A stretch of 64,000 nt of DNA from Haloferax gibbonsii ATCC 33959 (GCF_000336775.1 NZ_AOLJ01000011.1:675043-739042); one strand, 5' to 3'. Shown: positions 52,341 through 62,309, counted from the stretch's first letter. Numbers and translations are program-made. The notes: a model not told the origin generated them from the letters alone.

Positions 52341-53330
52341 TCAGTTGCTCGTCTCGTTTTCGGAGCCGGACGAGGTCGACGACCTCGACGACGCCGAGGT
52401 ATCACCCGACGACGAACCGGCGGACGAACCCGACGAGGACGACCCGTCGCTATCGAGCGACCGGACGAACTGCGGGTAGCCGCCGTCGCCGACCGGGATG
52501 TAGACGGTGTCCGTCTCGTCGAGTTTCTCGATGTACTTCTGGGCCAGCACCTCGTCGGACAGCGACTCCGCGAGGATGCGGTTGGCGTCGGCCTGTCCCT
52601 GCGCCTCGATGCGCTTGCGCTCGGCCTCCAACTCCTCGACGGCGAGTTCGTCCTGCTTCTGCTGGCGGCGCTGTTCGGTGATTTCCTTCTGTTCGACCGC
52701 CTGCGCGTACTCGGCGGGGAGTTCGACGTTGCGGACCTGCACCGCTTCGAGGATGAGGCCGTCGTCGGCGAACTCCTCTGCGAGTTCCCGCTCGGCGGCG
52801 GCCTTCAACTGGGTCTGGCCCTCGCCGGTGTAGATGACGGTGACGGGCAGTCGACCCGCTTCGGTCCGGAGCACCGACCGAATCGACGGGCGAATCAGGC
52901 GCTCTTCGGCGGTGGCGAGCGTCCGGTAGTTGCGGTAGAACTCGACCGCCTGGCCGGCGTCGATGCGGTAGCGGACGGTCACGTCGATGTCCGTCCGGAG
53001 GCCGTCCTCGGTCAGGACGGTGATGGCGTCGTCGCCGCGCCTGTCGCCTTCGCTCGTCGACGACGACATCGTGTACGACTGCGGTCGCACCGACAGCGAC
53101 GAGGTCGACTGCGAGACGGGGTTGATGAAGTGCGCACCGGGTTCGAAGACGGTGCCGGTGGTCGCGCCCCACTTCTTGACGACCTTGACGTTCCCCTCCT
53201 CGACGGGTTCCCACGCGAGGAGCCCGGCGATGGGGGCGGCGATAAGGAGGAGGGCGACGACACCGATGAGGGCGATGCGCGTCAGCGACCGGGAGGTCAC
53301 CGACGGCGGGTCGGGGATATCAGAACTCAT
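52341..53330 (-). CDS. SPFH/prohibitin (band 7) family membrane protein
   Basis: 329 residues from the ATG at 53330. One N-terminal membrane helix (about 17-38), then the SPFH domain (about 42-230) with the prohibitin-like pattern RPQSYTMSS, VRYRIDAGQAVEFYRNYRTLA and AVEQKEITEQRRQQKQDELAVEELEAERKRIEAQGQADA. The helical part forms ring-shaped membrane complexes in relatives. A Ser/Gly/Asp-rich low-complexity tail covers 295-329. Divergent from the DUF460 gene. Confidence 0.9.
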   Translation of the reverse strand: MSSDIPDPPSVTSRSLTRIALIGVVALLLIAAPIAGLLAWEPVEEGNVKVVKKWGATTGTVFEPGAHFINPVSQSTSSLSVRPQSYTMSSSTSEGDRRGDDAITVLTEDGLRTDIDVTVRYRIDAGQAVEFYRNYRTLATAEERLIRPSIRSVLRTEAGRLPVTVIYTGEGQTQLKAAAERELAEEFADDGLILEAVQVRNVELPAEYAQAVEQKEITEQRRQQKQDELAVEELEAERKRIEAQGQADANRILAESLSDEVLAQKYIEKLDETDTVYIPVGDGGYPQFVRSLDSDGSSSSGSSAGSSSGDTSASSRSSTSSGSENETSN

Positions 53331-53493
53331 CACTCTACTTTCAAATAGCCGAGACTTGTTTGTTTCGTGTCAATCGCGGGTCGCGGCGGCGATATCCGCG
53401 GCGGCACCGGCGTTGTCGGTGCCAGCGGCCTCGTCGGCCGAGTCGCGCAACCGCGACACCCGAGGCGAGTCGACGCTCGAAACCGGCGTGGAG

Positions 53494-53500
53494 TATATAT
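53494..53500 (+). promoter_or_regulatory. TATA box of the DUF460 gene
   Basis: tatatat centred 27 nt upstream of the GTG at 53524. It fixes the start and shows that the longer in-frame reading beginning near 52987 is not the gene. Confidence 0.7.
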
Positions 53501-53523
53501 CCGGCGCGACCCTAGTCGCCGTC

Positions 53524-55524
53524 GTGAACGACCGGACGAGTGCGCTCGACTCGGTCGTCTTCGGCGTCGACATCCAGAGCGGCGATATCCGCGGCGACTC
53601 GCCGTCGTACGCGCTGGTCGTGTTGGACACCCGAGACACCGAGTCAGACGAGGTCCGAATCGAACGAGACGTGGTCTCTTTCCGCAAGTTACGCCGCCTC
53701 ATCGAGCGCGACGAACCGCGCGTCGTCGCCACGGACAACATGTACGAGTTGGCGACCGACAAGGACGATTTGGTCCGCTTCCTGCGGTGGCTCCCCCACG
53801 GGACGCAGTTGGTGCAAGTGACCGGCGCGGAGCGACCGGAACCGCTCTCGCGGGTCGCCTCGCGTCACGGCGTCCCCTACGGCAAAGACCCGATGAAGGA
53901 GGCCGAGGCCGCGGCCCGGCTCGCCCTCGCCAACGTCGGCTACGAGGTCGCCGCCTTCGAGAACACGACGACCGTGAAGGTCTCTCGCGGCCGCTCGACC
54001 GGCAAGGGCGGGTGGAGTCAGGACCGCTACACGCGCCGCATCCACGGGTCGGTCAAACAGCAGTCCCGCGAGGTCGAGTCCTCGCTGAAGGAGGCCAATC
54101 TCGACTACGAGCGGGACGTGACCGAGAAGTACGGCGGCTACTCGCAGGCGCTTTTCACCGTCGAAGCGCGCCCCGAGGACATCCCCGTATCGACCCACCG
54201 CTCGGGCGACACCCGCGTCGAAATCGAGCGCGAGCGCCGCGACGGCATCGAGTTCGAACCGCTCGTGAAGCGCCGCGACCGCGTCATCGTCGGCATCGAC
54301 CCCGGCACGACCACGGCCGTCGCCGTCGTCGGCCTCGACGGGCGCGTCCTCGACGTGCACTCGACGCGGACCGCAGACACCGCCGCCGTCATCGAGTGGC
54401 TCATCGAGCGCGGGCGACCCAGTCTCGTCGCCGCCGACGTCCAGCCGATGCCCGAGACGGTCGAGAAGTTCCGGCGGAGCTTCGACGCCGCCGGCTGGGC
54501 CCCCGCGAGCGACATCCCCGTCGACGAAAAGCTCCACCGGACCCGCGACATCGACTACGACAACGACCACGAGCGCGACGCCCTCGCGGCGGCGCTGTTC
54601 GCCTTCGACGCCCACGAAGACCAGTTCGAGCGCATCTCCCGGAAGGTGCCCGCCGACGTGGACAGAGAAGAGGTCATCGCCCGCGTCCTCGCCAGCGAGG
54701 AGTCGGTCGAGGCCGTTCTCCGCGAGATGGCCGACGACGGCGACGGGGGCGACCCCGACGACGCCGACGAGGAGGCTCACGAGGAGCCCGAACTCACGCC
54801 CGAAGAACGCGAGATTCGGGAGTTGCGGTCGCGGGTCGAGCGCCTCGAATCGCACGTCGAGGACCTGAAGTCGACCATCGAGGAGAAAGACGAGACCATC
54901 GAGGAGTACAAGCAGGAACTCTCCGACGCCCGCCGCGAGGAGCGCCGCGAGGCCCGCGAGCGCCGCGAAGTCACCCGGCTCGAACGCGAGAACGGCCGGT
55001 TAGAGCGGAAGGTCGAATCGCTCGAATCCGACAAGGCGGAGCTCGCAGACAAGCTCGACCAGCTGAAGTCGCTGTGGAAGCTCGACCACTCGAACTTCGC
55101 GGACGTGAACACCGACGGGAGTCTCGTGCCCGTCAAAATCGTCGAGCAGTTCACCAACGGCGCGCTCGACCACACCGTCGAGGAGTACGGCATCGCCGCG
55201 GGCGACGTGGTCTACCTCCGCGACGCCAGCGGGGCCGGGCGGACAACCGCCGAGCGACTCGCCGAGTTCGACCCCAAGGTCGTCCTCCGGTCGGGCAATC
55301 TCTCGGAGGTCGCGGACGAGGTGCTGTTCGAGGCCGATATTCCGGTCGCACCGGCCGACGGCGTGACGATTCAGGAGATAGACGAACTCGCCGTGGCGAA
55401 GGAGTCCGAGGTGGCCGCCGCCATCGAGGACTGGGAGGAACGCGCCGAGGAGCGACAGAAGGAACAGCGCGAGGAGATGGTGGACCAGATTATCTCCGAG
55501 CATCGCGCCGAGAACCGGCGGTGA
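53524..55524 (+). CDS. DUF460 family protein: RNase H/RuvC-like fold plus coiled coil
   Basis: 666 residues, leaderless GTG start. The N-terminal part (7-250) has a VVFGVDIQSGDIRG and ALVVLDT strand pattern; a second RNase H-like core begins at VIVGIDPGTTTAVAVVGLDG (Asp near 258), continues with LVAADVQPMPETVEKF (Asp near 305) and NDHERDALAAALFAFDAH (acid near 349), a full acidic triad. A long charged coiled coil covers about 420-520, and a C-terminal small domain completes it. DUF460 is archaeal and uncharacterised; a nuclease or a ribosome/DNA-associated role is possible. Confidence 0.85.
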   Translation: MNDRTSALDSVVFGVDIQSGDIRGDSPSYALVVLDTRDTESDEVRIERDVVSFRKLRRLIERDEPRVVATDNMYELATDKDDLVRFLRWLPHGTQLVQVTGAERPEPLSRVASRHGVPYGKDPMKEAEAAARLALANVGYEVAAFENTTTVKVSRGRSTGKGGWSQDRYTRRIHGSVKQQSREVESSLKEANLDYERDVTEKYGGYSQALFTVEARPEDIPVSTHRSGDTRVEIERERRDGIEFEPLVKRRDRVIVGIDPGTTTAVAVVGLDGRVLDVHSTRTADTAAVIEWLIERGRPSLVAADVQPMPETVEKFRRSFDAAGWAPASDIPVDEKLHRTRDIDYDNDHERDALAAALFAFDAHEDQFERISRKVPADVDREEVIARVLASEESVEAVLREMADDGDGGDPDDADEEAHEEPELTPEEREIRELRSRVERLESHVEDLKSTIEEKDETIEEYKQELSDARREERREARERREVTRLERENGRLERKVESLESDKAELADKLDQLKSLWKLDHSNFADVNTDGSLVPVKIVEQFTNGALDHTVEEYGIAAGDVVYLRDASGAGRTTAERLAEFDPKVVLRSGNLSEVADEVLFEADIPVAPADGVTIQEIDELAVAKESEVAAAIEDWEERAEERQKEQREEMVDQIISEHRAENRR

Positions 55525-55578
55525 CCGGCCGAAAGTGAGACGCGCGGACGGACCTCATTCGCGGTTTTGCTCCCGCGG

Positions 55579-55767
55579 TCACACTCGAACGACTGAGGCG
55601 GCTAACAAGAGACCGATAGCCAACGCAGCACCGCCCGAGACGAGGTGGATGACATTGTCGAGGTAGACGCCGGTCCCACTCGACGAGACGAGGTAGGTGA
55701 GGAGAGCGAGAAACAGCGAGATGACCATGAGCCATCGACGGATTGGGTTCGCGTCGTCGGAGGGCAT
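55579..55767 (-). CDS. small two-helix membrane protein
   Basis: 62 residues with two hydrophobic helices (about 11-28 and 40-60) joined by SSSGTGVYLDNVIHLVSGG. No known function. Ends about 55 nt after the convergent DUF460 gene. Confidence 0.65.
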   Translation of the reverse strand: MPSDDANPIRRWLMVISLFLALLTYLVSSSGTGVYLDNVIHLVSGGAALAIGLLLAASVVRV

Positions 55768-55848
55768 ACTGACGGGGTGCGTGGCTGTTCATAAATCGGT
55801 TCTGGCACCACTGAAGACGATGACGAGAGTCGCGGCCGCCGAGGGTCG

Positions 55849-56160
55849 TCACTCCACAGTCGCGTCGTGGCCGACGACGACGGCGACCACGAAGTACAGC
55901 GCCGCGCCGACGAGCGGCACGAAGAAGGCCAAGGCGGCCCAGAACGTCGCGTTTCGCCCCTTGAACGTCGCGTCCTTGTGGACCCGATAGGGGAGGTAGA
56001 TGTGGAACGCGAGGAAGTAGACCGCGAAGCCGAGGATGTACGGGAGGAGGTCGCCGCCGCGGACCGACGCCCACATGGCCGCGAGCAGACCGAAGACGAC
56101 GAGGATGAGCGCGGCGAAGATGATGACGGGCGCACGCGTCGTGTTTCCTGAGTCGGACAT
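55849..56160 (-). CDS. three-helix membrane protein of unknown function
   Basis: 103 residues from the ATG at 56160 (a GTG is directly before it). Helices about 12-30, 37-52 and 72-96, with a polar loop YLPYRVHKDATFKGRNATFWAAL. The final AFFVPLVGAALYFVV is reminiscent of the cardiolipin-synthase N-terminal (PLDc_N) helix pattern but too short to assign. Confidence 0.65.
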   Translation of the reverse strand: MSDSGNTTRAPVIIFAALILVVFGLLAAMWASVRGGDLLPYILGFAVYFLAFHIYLPYRVHKDATFKGRNATFWAALAFFVPLVGAALYFVVAVVVGHDATVE

Positions 56161-56292
56161 CACCCGGAGTTAGGACCGGTGCGTGTTGTCCGTTTCGCCC
56201 GCGCGCGGTGGGACACAAGCGTCTACAGATGGGCAAGGCGAGTGTCTCGGGGCTTGACCCCGAGGCGGTTCACGATAATCCCTATCAGAAGT

Positions 56293-56298
56293 CATATG
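56293..56298 (+). promoter_or_regulatory. TATA element of tyrS
   Basis: catatg centred 26-27 nt before the tyrS ATG at 56323; supports that start and a leaderless transcript. Confidence 0.5.
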
Positions 56299-56322
56299 CC
56301 ACGTCCCCGACACCGAACAGGT

Positions 56323-57309
56323 ATGGACGCATACGACCTGATCACTCGGAACGCCTCCGAAGTGGTCACGGAGGACGAAGTGCGCGCGCTGGCCGACGAC
56401 CCCGAGGGCAAGCGAGCGTACGTGGGCTACGAGCCCTCCGGCGTCCTCCACATCGGTCACATGCTCACCGCCAACAAGCTCATCGACCTCCAAGAGGCGG
56501 GCTTCGAGGTAGTCGTGCTTCTGGCCGACGTACACGCCTACCTCAACGGCAAGGGCACCTTCGAGGAGATTCGCGAGACGGCCGAGCGGATGAAAGCGCA
56601 GTTCATCGCCTACGGCCTCGACGAGAGCCAGACGGAGTTCGTCCTCGGCTCGGAGTACCAGCTCGACGAGAGCTACGTCCTCGACCTGCACGCGCTCGAA
56701 CTGGAGACGACCCTCTCGCGCGCCGAGCGCGCCATGGCCGAAATCAAGAGCGGCGAGGGCGTCACCGTCGCGCAGGCGGTCTACCCCATCATGCAGGCGC
56801 TCGACATCGTCTACCTCGACGTGGACCTCGCCATCGGCGGGATGGAACAGCGCAAGGTCCACATGCTCGCCCGCGACACGCTCCCGAGCATCGGCGAGGA
56901 ATCGCCGACCTGCATGCACACGCCGCTCATCGCGGACCTCGGGACGGGCATCGGCAAGATGTCCTCCTCCGAGGGCGTCACCATCTCGATGGAGGACACC
57001 ACCGAGGACATCGAAGACAAGGTCAACGGCGCGTTCTGCCCGCCGACGGCCGACCCCGACCCGACCGACGAGGGCGACGAGCGCGAGAACCCCGTCCTCC
57101 AAATCTTCGAGTACCACGTCTTCCCGCGCTTCCAGCGGGTCGTCGTCGAGCGCCCCGAGCAGTACGGCGGGAACCTCGAATACGACGACTACGAGACGCT
57201 GGAGGCCGACCTCGAATCCGGCGAACTCCACCCCGCCGACGCGAAGGGCGCGCTCGCGAACTACCTCGACGAACTCATCGAGCCGGGTCGCGCGAAGATA
57301 GCCGAGTAA
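56323..57309 (+). CDS. tyrS: tyrosyl-tRNA synthetase
   Basis: 328 residues from the ATG at 56323. Class I synthetase with HIGH (LHIGHM, 43-46) and KMSSS (about 212-216). The Tyr-binding QALDIVYLDVDLAIGGMEQRKVHMLARD region is archaeal TyrRS-like and the protein is of the short archaeal/eukaryal type without the bacterial S4 domain. Charges tRNA-Tyr in the cytoplasm. Confidence 0.96.
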   Translation: MDAYDLITRNASEVVTEDEVRALADDPEGKRAYVGYEPSGVLHIGHMLTANKLIDLQEAGFEVVVLLADVHAYLNGKGTFEEIRETAERMKAQFIAYGLDESQTEFVLGSEYQLDESYVLDLHALELETTLSRAERAMAEIKSGEGVTVAQAVYPIMQALDIVYLDVDLAIGGMEQRKVHMLARDTLPSIGEESPTCMHTPLIADLGTGIGKMSSSEGVTISMEDTTEDIEDKVNGAFCPPTADPDPTDEGDERENPVLQIFEYHVFPRFQRVVVERPEQYGGNLEYDDYETLEADLESGELHPADAKGALANYLDELIEPGRAKIAE

Positions 57310-57378
57310 TCGCCGCGCCCCCGTAGTTCACCTTCTCGACGACCCGCTACTCGCCGTCTCCCAAACCGATAGAAGCCG

Positions 57379-57395
57379 CCGACCCGACGGGTCGG
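57379..57395 (+). promoter_or_regulatory. 17-bp palindrome abutting the hydrolase start codon
   Basis: ccgacccgacgggtcgg is perfect around a single central base. It lies between a TATA-like ccgatag (centre about 57370) and the ATG at 57397, so it may be an operator or a hairpin over the start. Confidence 0.4.
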
Positions 57396-57396
57396 T

Positions 57397-58224
57397 ATGC
57401 CCCGCTCTTCCGACGTTCCCGTTCATCGAAACCGAACCGTCGCAGACCGCGAGGAGCGCACGCTGACCGCGGACGTGTACCGCCCCGACGCGCCGGCGAC
57501 CACGGAAACCGAAACAGCCGACTCACCCCGGCCGCTCGTCGTCTTCGTCTACGGCGGCGCGTGGGAGACCGGCTCGACCGGCCAGTTCGCCCGCTGGGCG
57601 CTCGACGCCGCCGACGAGGGGTTCGTCGCGGCCGAGGTGTCGTACCGACTGGGTCACGAAGCGCCGTTCCCCGCGCAAATCGAGGACGTGTGCGAGGGTA
57701 TCGACTGGGTCGTCGACCGCGCCGACGAGTTCGGCATCGACTCCGAGGCCGTCGCCGTCGTCGGTCACTCCGCGGGAGCGCATCTCGCGTTACTGGCGGC
57801 GCTTTCGGACGACGAGTTCGGGCGGCGGACCGGAATCGACGCCGCGGTCGGCGTCTCCGGCGTCTACGACCTGCGAGCCGACGACCACGAGCGCGCCGGG
57901 GAGTCGCTGCCGCTGTTCGATAGCCGGCCGTCGGCCGCCGAGTTGCGTCGGTGTTCGCCGATTACCCGCGTCGGCGGCGACGCTGACGCCAACTCGGAAA
58001 ACGGCCCCGACGCCGACGCGCCGCCGACGCTGTTGCTCCACGGGAGCGATGACTCGGTCGTCGCGCCGGACCAGAGCGCCCGGTTGGCGGACGCCCTCGA
58101 CGCGGCCGGAAACGAAGTCGAGTACGACGCCGTCGGCGCGGCCGACCACGTCTTCTTGCACTCGTCGTACCACTATCCTGCGGTCCGAAAGCGGGTGTTC
58201 TCGTTCCTCCACGAGCGCCTGTGA
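57397..58224 (+). CDS. alpha/beta hydrolase (esterase/lipase-like)
   Basis: 275 residues, HSL/BD-FAE-like. The nucleophile elbow [15 protein letters not shown] gives Ser125, the oxyanion region [11 protein letters not shown] replaces the usual HGGG with YGGAW, and the acid and base are in [10 protein letters not shown] and AADHVFLH. Complete triad. Likely a small-ester hydrolase or kynurenine-formamidase-like enzyme; no pathway neighbours. No signal peptide. Confidence 0.88.
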   Translation: MPRSSDVPVHRNRTVADREERTLTADVYRPDAPATTETETADSPRPLVVFVYGGAWETGSTGQFARWALDAADEGFVAAEVSYRLGHEAPFPAQIEDVCEGIDWVVDRADEFGIDSEAVAVVGHSAGAHLALLAALSDDEFGRRTGIDAAVGVSGVYDLRADDHERAGESLPLFDSRPSAAELRRCSPITRVGGDADANSENGPDADAPPTLLLHGSDDSVVAPDQSARLADALDAAGNEVEYDAVGAADHVFLHSSYHYPAVRKRVFSFLHERL

Positions 58225-58246
58225 GACGGCGCGGTACCGGCGGTTC

Positions 58247-58426
58247 TCAGGCCATGCCGAACATCTTCATGACGCCCTCGGCGAGGCCGCTGGCGACGAG
58301 GCCGAGGCCGGCGACGACGAACGCGAGCCCCGCCGCGACGACGGGAGCCTGATAGGCGACGATACCGATACCCAAGAGCAAGGAGACGACGCCGGCGATA
58401 CCCTTCGTGCCGAGTTTGTCGAGCAT
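58247..58426 (-). CDS. 59-residue hydrophobic protein (DUF7470-like)
   Basis: Minus-strand ORF beginning MLDKLGTKG at 58426. Two helices rich in Gly/Ala/Val (about 9-26 and 32-52), ending [11 protein letters not shown] family common in haloarchaea (I recall DUF7470), function unknown. Convergent with the hydrolase gene, 22 nt between. Confidence 0.65.
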   Translation of the reverse strand: MLDKLGTKGIAGVVSLLLGIGIVAYQAPVVAAGLAFVVAGLGLVASGLAEGVMKMFGMA

Positions 58427-58500
58427 ACCACGACGGCGTTTCGGGACCGCCCTAAACGCGTCGTTCCGTCCGACGCTTCCTACCGGCCGAACGTCGGCGG

Positions 58501-58508
58501 ATTTAACC
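58501..58508 (+). promoter_or_regulatory. TATA box of eif1A
   Basis: atttaacc centred about 28 nt before the ATG at 58532. Confidence 0.55.
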
Positions 58509-58531
58509 ATGCCCACGTCGAACGCTCGCGC

Positions 58532-58822
58532 ATGAGCGACGACGAGAACGAGAGCCGCCGAGACCTTCGAATGCCGAACGACGACGAAGTGTTCGCCGTC
58601 GTGACGAACATGCTCGGGGCCAATCGTATTCGCGTCCGCTGTGCCGACGGCGTCGAGCGGACCGCTCGCATTCCCGGACGGATGCAGAAGCGAATCTGGA
58701 TTCGAGAGGACGACGTGGTGCTCGTCGAACCGTGGGACTGGCAGGACGAGAAGGCCGACGTGAGCTGGCGCTACGAGAAGTCCGAAGCCGACCAACTCCG
58801 CCGCGAAGGCCACATCCAGTAA
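58532..58822 (+). CDS. eif1A: translation initiation factor eIF-1A
   Basis: 96 residues from the ATG at 58532. The OB-fold with [55 protein letters not shown] is the archaeal aIF1A signature. Scans for or stabilises initiator tRNA on the 30S subunit. Followed on the same strand by rio1 and a KH protein, an arrangement conserved in many archaea that ties initiation to 30S maturation. Confidence 0.96.
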   Translation: MSDDENESRRDLRMPNDDEVFAVVTNMLGANRIRVRCADGVERTARIPGRMQKRIWIREDDVVLVEPWDWQDEKADVSWRYEKSEADQLRREGHIQ

Positions 58823-58911
58823 CGCGTTCGAGACAGCGCCGACTGTTCGCCGAGCGACACCGAAGCCGGAGCCTGTGCCCTTTTCATCTCGCCTCTCGTA
58901 GCCCTAGTCCA

Positions 58912-59772
58912 ATGACTGACGAGTTCGGCATGGTCGAACCCCAGGAGGGCGAGGCGTTCGGCGACGAGTGGGAGGAGATAGACGTCTCCGACGACGAGGC
59001 GGACCGCATCGCGCGCCGCAAGGACCGCGACTTCGACGAGTTCCGGATGCGGTTGAAGGACGCCGACCAGTTCAAAGTCGAGCAGTCGGTGTTCGACGAC
59101 GCGACCTTCGCCGCCATCTACAAACTCGTCCAAGACGGGTACATCGACGCGTTCGGCGGGCCGATTTCGACCGGGAAGGAGGCCAACGTCTTCGAGGCGC
59201 TCGGCGGCGACGACTCGGACGTGGCGGTCAAGATATACCGCATCAACGCCTCCGACTTCCGGCACATGCGCGACTACCTCGAAGGCGACCCGCGCTTCGA
59301 GAACATCGGCCACGACAAGGGGCAGGTCGTCCGCGCGTGGGTCAGAAAGGAGTTCGCCAACCTCGAACGCGCCCAGCGCGCCGGCGTCCGGGTGCCGAAG
59401 CCCATCGCGGTCCAGCGGAACGTCCTCGTCATGGAACTCGTCGGCGTCGTCGACGACCGGGCGCGGCGGCTCTCGGAGGTTCGCGTCGAGAACCCCCAGA
59501 CCGCCTACGAGGTCGTCCGCGAGTACATGCGCCGACTCCACCGCGCCGGCCTCGTCCACGGCGACCTCTCGGAGTACAACCTCATCATCCACGAGGGCGA
59601 ACTCGTCGTCATCGACCTCGGGCAGGCCGTCACGGTCCACCACCCCAACGCCGAGGAGTTCCTCCGGCGGGACTGCCGCAACGTGGCCAACTTCTTCCGC
59701 CGACAGGGTGCCGACGCCGACGGCGACTCGCTGTTCGAGTTCGTCACGGCCGACGAGAGCGAAGACGAGTAG
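58912..59772 (+). CDS. rio1: RIO1-type serine/threonine protein kinase
   Basis: 286 residues from the ATG at 58912. ATP loop STGKEANVF (86-94), VAVKIYR with Lys107, catalytic HGDLSEYNLI (Asp near 219, Asn near 224) and metal-binding VVIDLGQAV (Asp near 238), the RIO1-specific combination. Acts in late small-subunit maturation, releasing factors from pre-30S. Follows eif1A and precedes the KH-domain gene. Confidence 0.95.
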   Translation: MTDEFGMVEPQEGEAFGDEWEEIDVSDDEADRIARRKDRDFDEFRMRLKDADQFKVEQSVFDDATFAAIYKLVQDGYIDAFGGPISTGKEANVFEALGGDDSDVAVKIYRINASDFRHMRDYLEGDPRFENIGHDKGQVVRAWVRKEFANLERAQRAGVRVPKPIAVQRNVLVMELVGVVDDRARRLSEVRVENPQTAYEVVREYMRRLHRAGLVHGDLSEYNLIIHEGELVVIDLGQAVTVHHPNAEEFLRRDCRNVANFFRRQGADADGDSLFEFVTADESEDE

Positions 59773-59865
59773 AAACGTAGACCCGCCACGAGGCGGGTGT
59801 GAGACCCACACACGCGGCGACCCGCCGAGCGAACGCTTAAACCACTCCGACGGGTATCGGGAGAT

Positions 59866-60408
59866 ATGCAGCACGTCAAGGTGCCGCAGGACCGTATCGG
59901 TGTTCTCATCGGCGAAGGTGGCTCGACGCTCCGAGAGATAGAGAGTCGCGCGGAAGTCCGACTCGACGTTGACTCGGAGAACGGCAGCGTCGCCATCGAC
60001 AGCGTCGGCGACCCCGTACTCGGCATGGTCGCCCCCGACGTGGTTCGAGCGGTCGGCCGCGGCTTCGCCCCGGAGGACGCGATGGCGCTCCTCGACGACG
60101 ACATGATGATGTTCGAACTCATCGAGATAGACCGGCACACCCGAAACAAAAACGACATGCGGCGGCAGAAGGGCCGCCTCATCGGCGAGAACGGCCGCAC
60201 CCGCGAACTCATGGAAGAGCTGACCGGCGCGGACGTGGTCATCTACGGCTCGACGCTCGGCATCATCGGCCAACCCGAGGAGGTCGAAGTCGTCCGCCGG
60301 GCCGTCGAGATGATTCTCGACGGCGCGCCCCACGGCGCGGTGTACTCCTTCCTCGAACGGAAGCACAACGACCTGACCCAGGGCTTCAACGTCCGGCAGA
60401 ACAACTGA
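59866..60408 (+). CDS. KH-domain ribosome-biogenesis protein (Krr1/Dim2-like)
   Basis: 180 residues. Two KH modules with GxxG loops: RIGVLIGEGGSTLREIESRA (about 6-25) and KGRLIGENGRTRELMEELTGA (about 103-123). Archaeal counterpart of Pno1/Dim2 or Krr1, which bind the 3' end of pre-16S rRNA. TATA-like gcttaaacc (59835-59843) is centred 27 nt upstream. Its position after eif1A and rio1 supports a 30S-assembly role. Confidence 0.93.
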   Translation: MQHVKVPQDRIGVLIGEGGSTLREIESRAEVRLDVDSENGSVAIDSVGDPVLGMVAPDVVRAVGRGFAPEDAMALLDDDMMMFELIEIDRHTRNKNDMRRQKGRLIGENGRTRELMEELTGADVVIYGSTLGIIGQPEEVEVVRRAVEMILDGAPHGAVYSFLERKHNDLTQGFNVRQNN

Positions 60409-60593
60409 GACGCCACCGCCGACGAGTCCACCGCCGACACGGCACTCGCCCGCATCGTCTTTTCACCGCACTCGCTCCGAGAGTGGCGAGACCGCCCGCC
60501 GAGAACCACGGATAAACCCGCGTAATCGACCGCCGTCACCGGGTCTCGACCACCCCACCGTGTTGCGTTTTGGCATACCAATAAACGAAGCTT

Positions 60594-60601
60594 TTTTATA
60601 G
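60594..60601 (+). promoter_or_regulatory. TATA box of the thermosome gene
   Basis: tttttata, preceded by a BRE-like cgaag, centred 23-29 nt before the two possible ATGs (60621, 60627). Strong AT island in an otherwise GC-rich region. Confidence 0.7.
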
Positions 60602-60620
60602 AATCACAAACAATCAGGCG

Positions 60621-62309
60621 ATGACTATGAGCCAGCGAATGCAGCAGGGTCAGCCCATGATCATTCTGGGCGAAGACTCGCAGCGCACATCCGGTCAGGA
60701 TGCGCAGTCGATGAACATCACGGCCGGGAAGGCCGTCGCAGAGGCCGTACGCACCACGCTCGGCCCCAAAGGGATGGACAAGATGCTCGTCGACTCCGGC
60801 GGGCAGGTCGTCGTCACGAACGACGGCGTCACCATCCTCAAGGAGATGGACATCGACCACCCCGCGGCCAACATGATCGTCGAAGTCTCCGAGACCCAGG
60901 AGGACGAGGTCGGAGACGGCACGACGACGGCCGTCATCATCGCCGGCGAACTCCTCGACCAGGCCGAGGAACTCCTCGAATCGGACGTCCACGCGACGAC
61001 CATCGCGCAGGGTTACCGCCAGGCCGCCGAGAAGGCCAAGGAAGTCCTCGAGGACAACGCCATCGAGGTCACCGAGGACGACCGCGAGACCCTCACGAAG
61101 ATCGCCGCGACGGCGATGACCGGTAAGGGCGCGGAGTCCGCGAAGGACCTGCTCTCCGAACTCGTCGTCGACGCCGTGCTGGCCGTCAAGGACGACGACG
61201 GCATCGACACGAACAACGTCTCCATCGAGAAGGTCGTCGGCGGCACCATCGACAACTCCGAACTCGTCGAGGGCGTCATCGTCGACAAGGAGCGCGTCGA
61301 CGAGAACATGCCCTACGCCGTCGAGGACGCGAACATCGCCATCCTCGACGACGCGCTGGAAGTCCGCGAGACCGAAATCGACGCGGAAGTCAACGTCACT
61401 GACCCCGACCAGCTTCAGCAGTTCCTCGACCAGGAAGAAAAGCAGCTGAAAGAGATGGTCGACCAGCTCGTCGAGGTCGGCGCCGACGCCGTCTTCGTCG
61501 GTGACGGCATCGACGACATGGCGCAGCACTACCTCGCGAAGGAGGGCATCCTCGCGGTCCGCCGCACGAAGTCCTCCGACCTCAAGCGTCTCGCCCGCGC
61601 GACGGGCGGCCGCGTCGTCAGCAGCCTCGACGACATCGAGGCCGACGACCTCGGCTTCGCCGGCTCCGTCGGACAGAAGGACGTCGGCGGCGACGAGCGC
61701 ATCTTCGTCGAGGACGTCGAGGACGCGAAGTCCGTCACGCTCATCCTCCGCGGCGGCACGGAACACGTCGTCGACGAGCTCGAGCGCGCCATCGAGGACT
61801 CCCTCGGCGTCGTCCGCACGACGCTCGAAGACGGCAAGGTCCTCCCCGGCGGCGGCGCTCCCGAGACGGAGCTCTCCCTGCAGCTCCGCGAGTTCGCCGA
61901 CTCCGTCGGCGGCCGCGAGCAGCTCGCCGTCGAGGCGTTCGCCGAGGCGCTGGACATCATCCCGCGCACCCTCGCCGAGAACGCCGGTCTCGACCCCATC
62001 GACTCCCTCGTCGACCTGCGCTCGCGCCACGACGGCGGCGAGTTCGCAGCCGGCCTCGACGCCTACACGGGCGAGGTCATCGACATGGAAGAAGAGGGCG
62101 TCGTGGAGCCCCTCCGCGTCAAGACCCAGGCTATCGAGTCCGCGACCGAAGCCGCCGTCATGATTCTCCGCATCGACGACGTCATCGCCGCTGGCGACCT
62201 CTCCGGTGGCCAGACGGGCGGCGACGACGACGAGGGCGGCGCGCCCGGCGGTATGGGCGGCGGCATGGGTGGCATGGGCGGCATGGGCGGCATGGGCGGC
62301 GCAATGTGA
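60621..62309 (+). CDS. thsA: thermosome (group II chaperonin) subunit
   Basis: 562 residues (560 if the ATG at 60627 is used). Group II chaperonin: N-terminal [30 protein letters not shown], ATPase segment GDGTTTAV, the second ATPase segment [19 protein letters not shown] and a C-terminal Gly-Gly-Met repeat tail pointing into the cavity. Forms the eight-membered double ring that folds proteins, heat-inducible in Haloferax. It resembles Haloferax CCT1 very closely by recollection. Confidence 0.97.
   Translation: MTMSQRMQQGQPMIILGEDSQRTSGQDAQSMNITAGKAVAEAVRTTLGPKGMDKMLVDSGGQVVVTNDGVTILKEMDIDHPAANMIVEVSETQEDEVGDGTTTAVIIAGELLDQAEELLESDVHATTIAQGYRQAAEKAKEVLEDNAIEVTEDDRETLTKIAATAMTGKGAESAKDLLSELVVDAVLAVKDDDGIDTNNVSIEKVVGGTIDNSELVEGVIVDKERVDENMPYAVEDANIAILDDALEVRETEIDAEVNVTDPDQLQQFLDQEEKQLKEMVDQLVEVGADAVFVGDGIDDMAQHYLAKEGILAVRRTKSSDLKRLARATGGRVVSSLDDIEADDLGFAGSVGQKDVGGDERIFVEDVEDAKSVTLILRGGTEHVVDELERAIEDSLGVVRTTLEDGKVLPGGGAPETELSLQLREFADSVGGREQLAVEAFAEALDIIPRTLAENAGLDPIDSLVDLRSRHDGGEFAAGLDAYTGEVIDMEEEGVVEPLRVKTQAIESATEAAVMILRIDDVIAAGDLSGGQTGGDDDEGGAPGGMGGGMGGMGGMGGMGGAM

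Noticed and set aside
52987..53523. N-terminal extension of the DUF460 protein and a longer upstream start
   Set aside because: It lies over the SPFH gene, and the TATA at 53494-53500 fixes a leaderless start at 53524.
62240..62306. GGM/GGMGG repeat as a DNA repeat element
   Set aside because: It is the normal Gly-Met tail of group II chaperonins, inside the gene.
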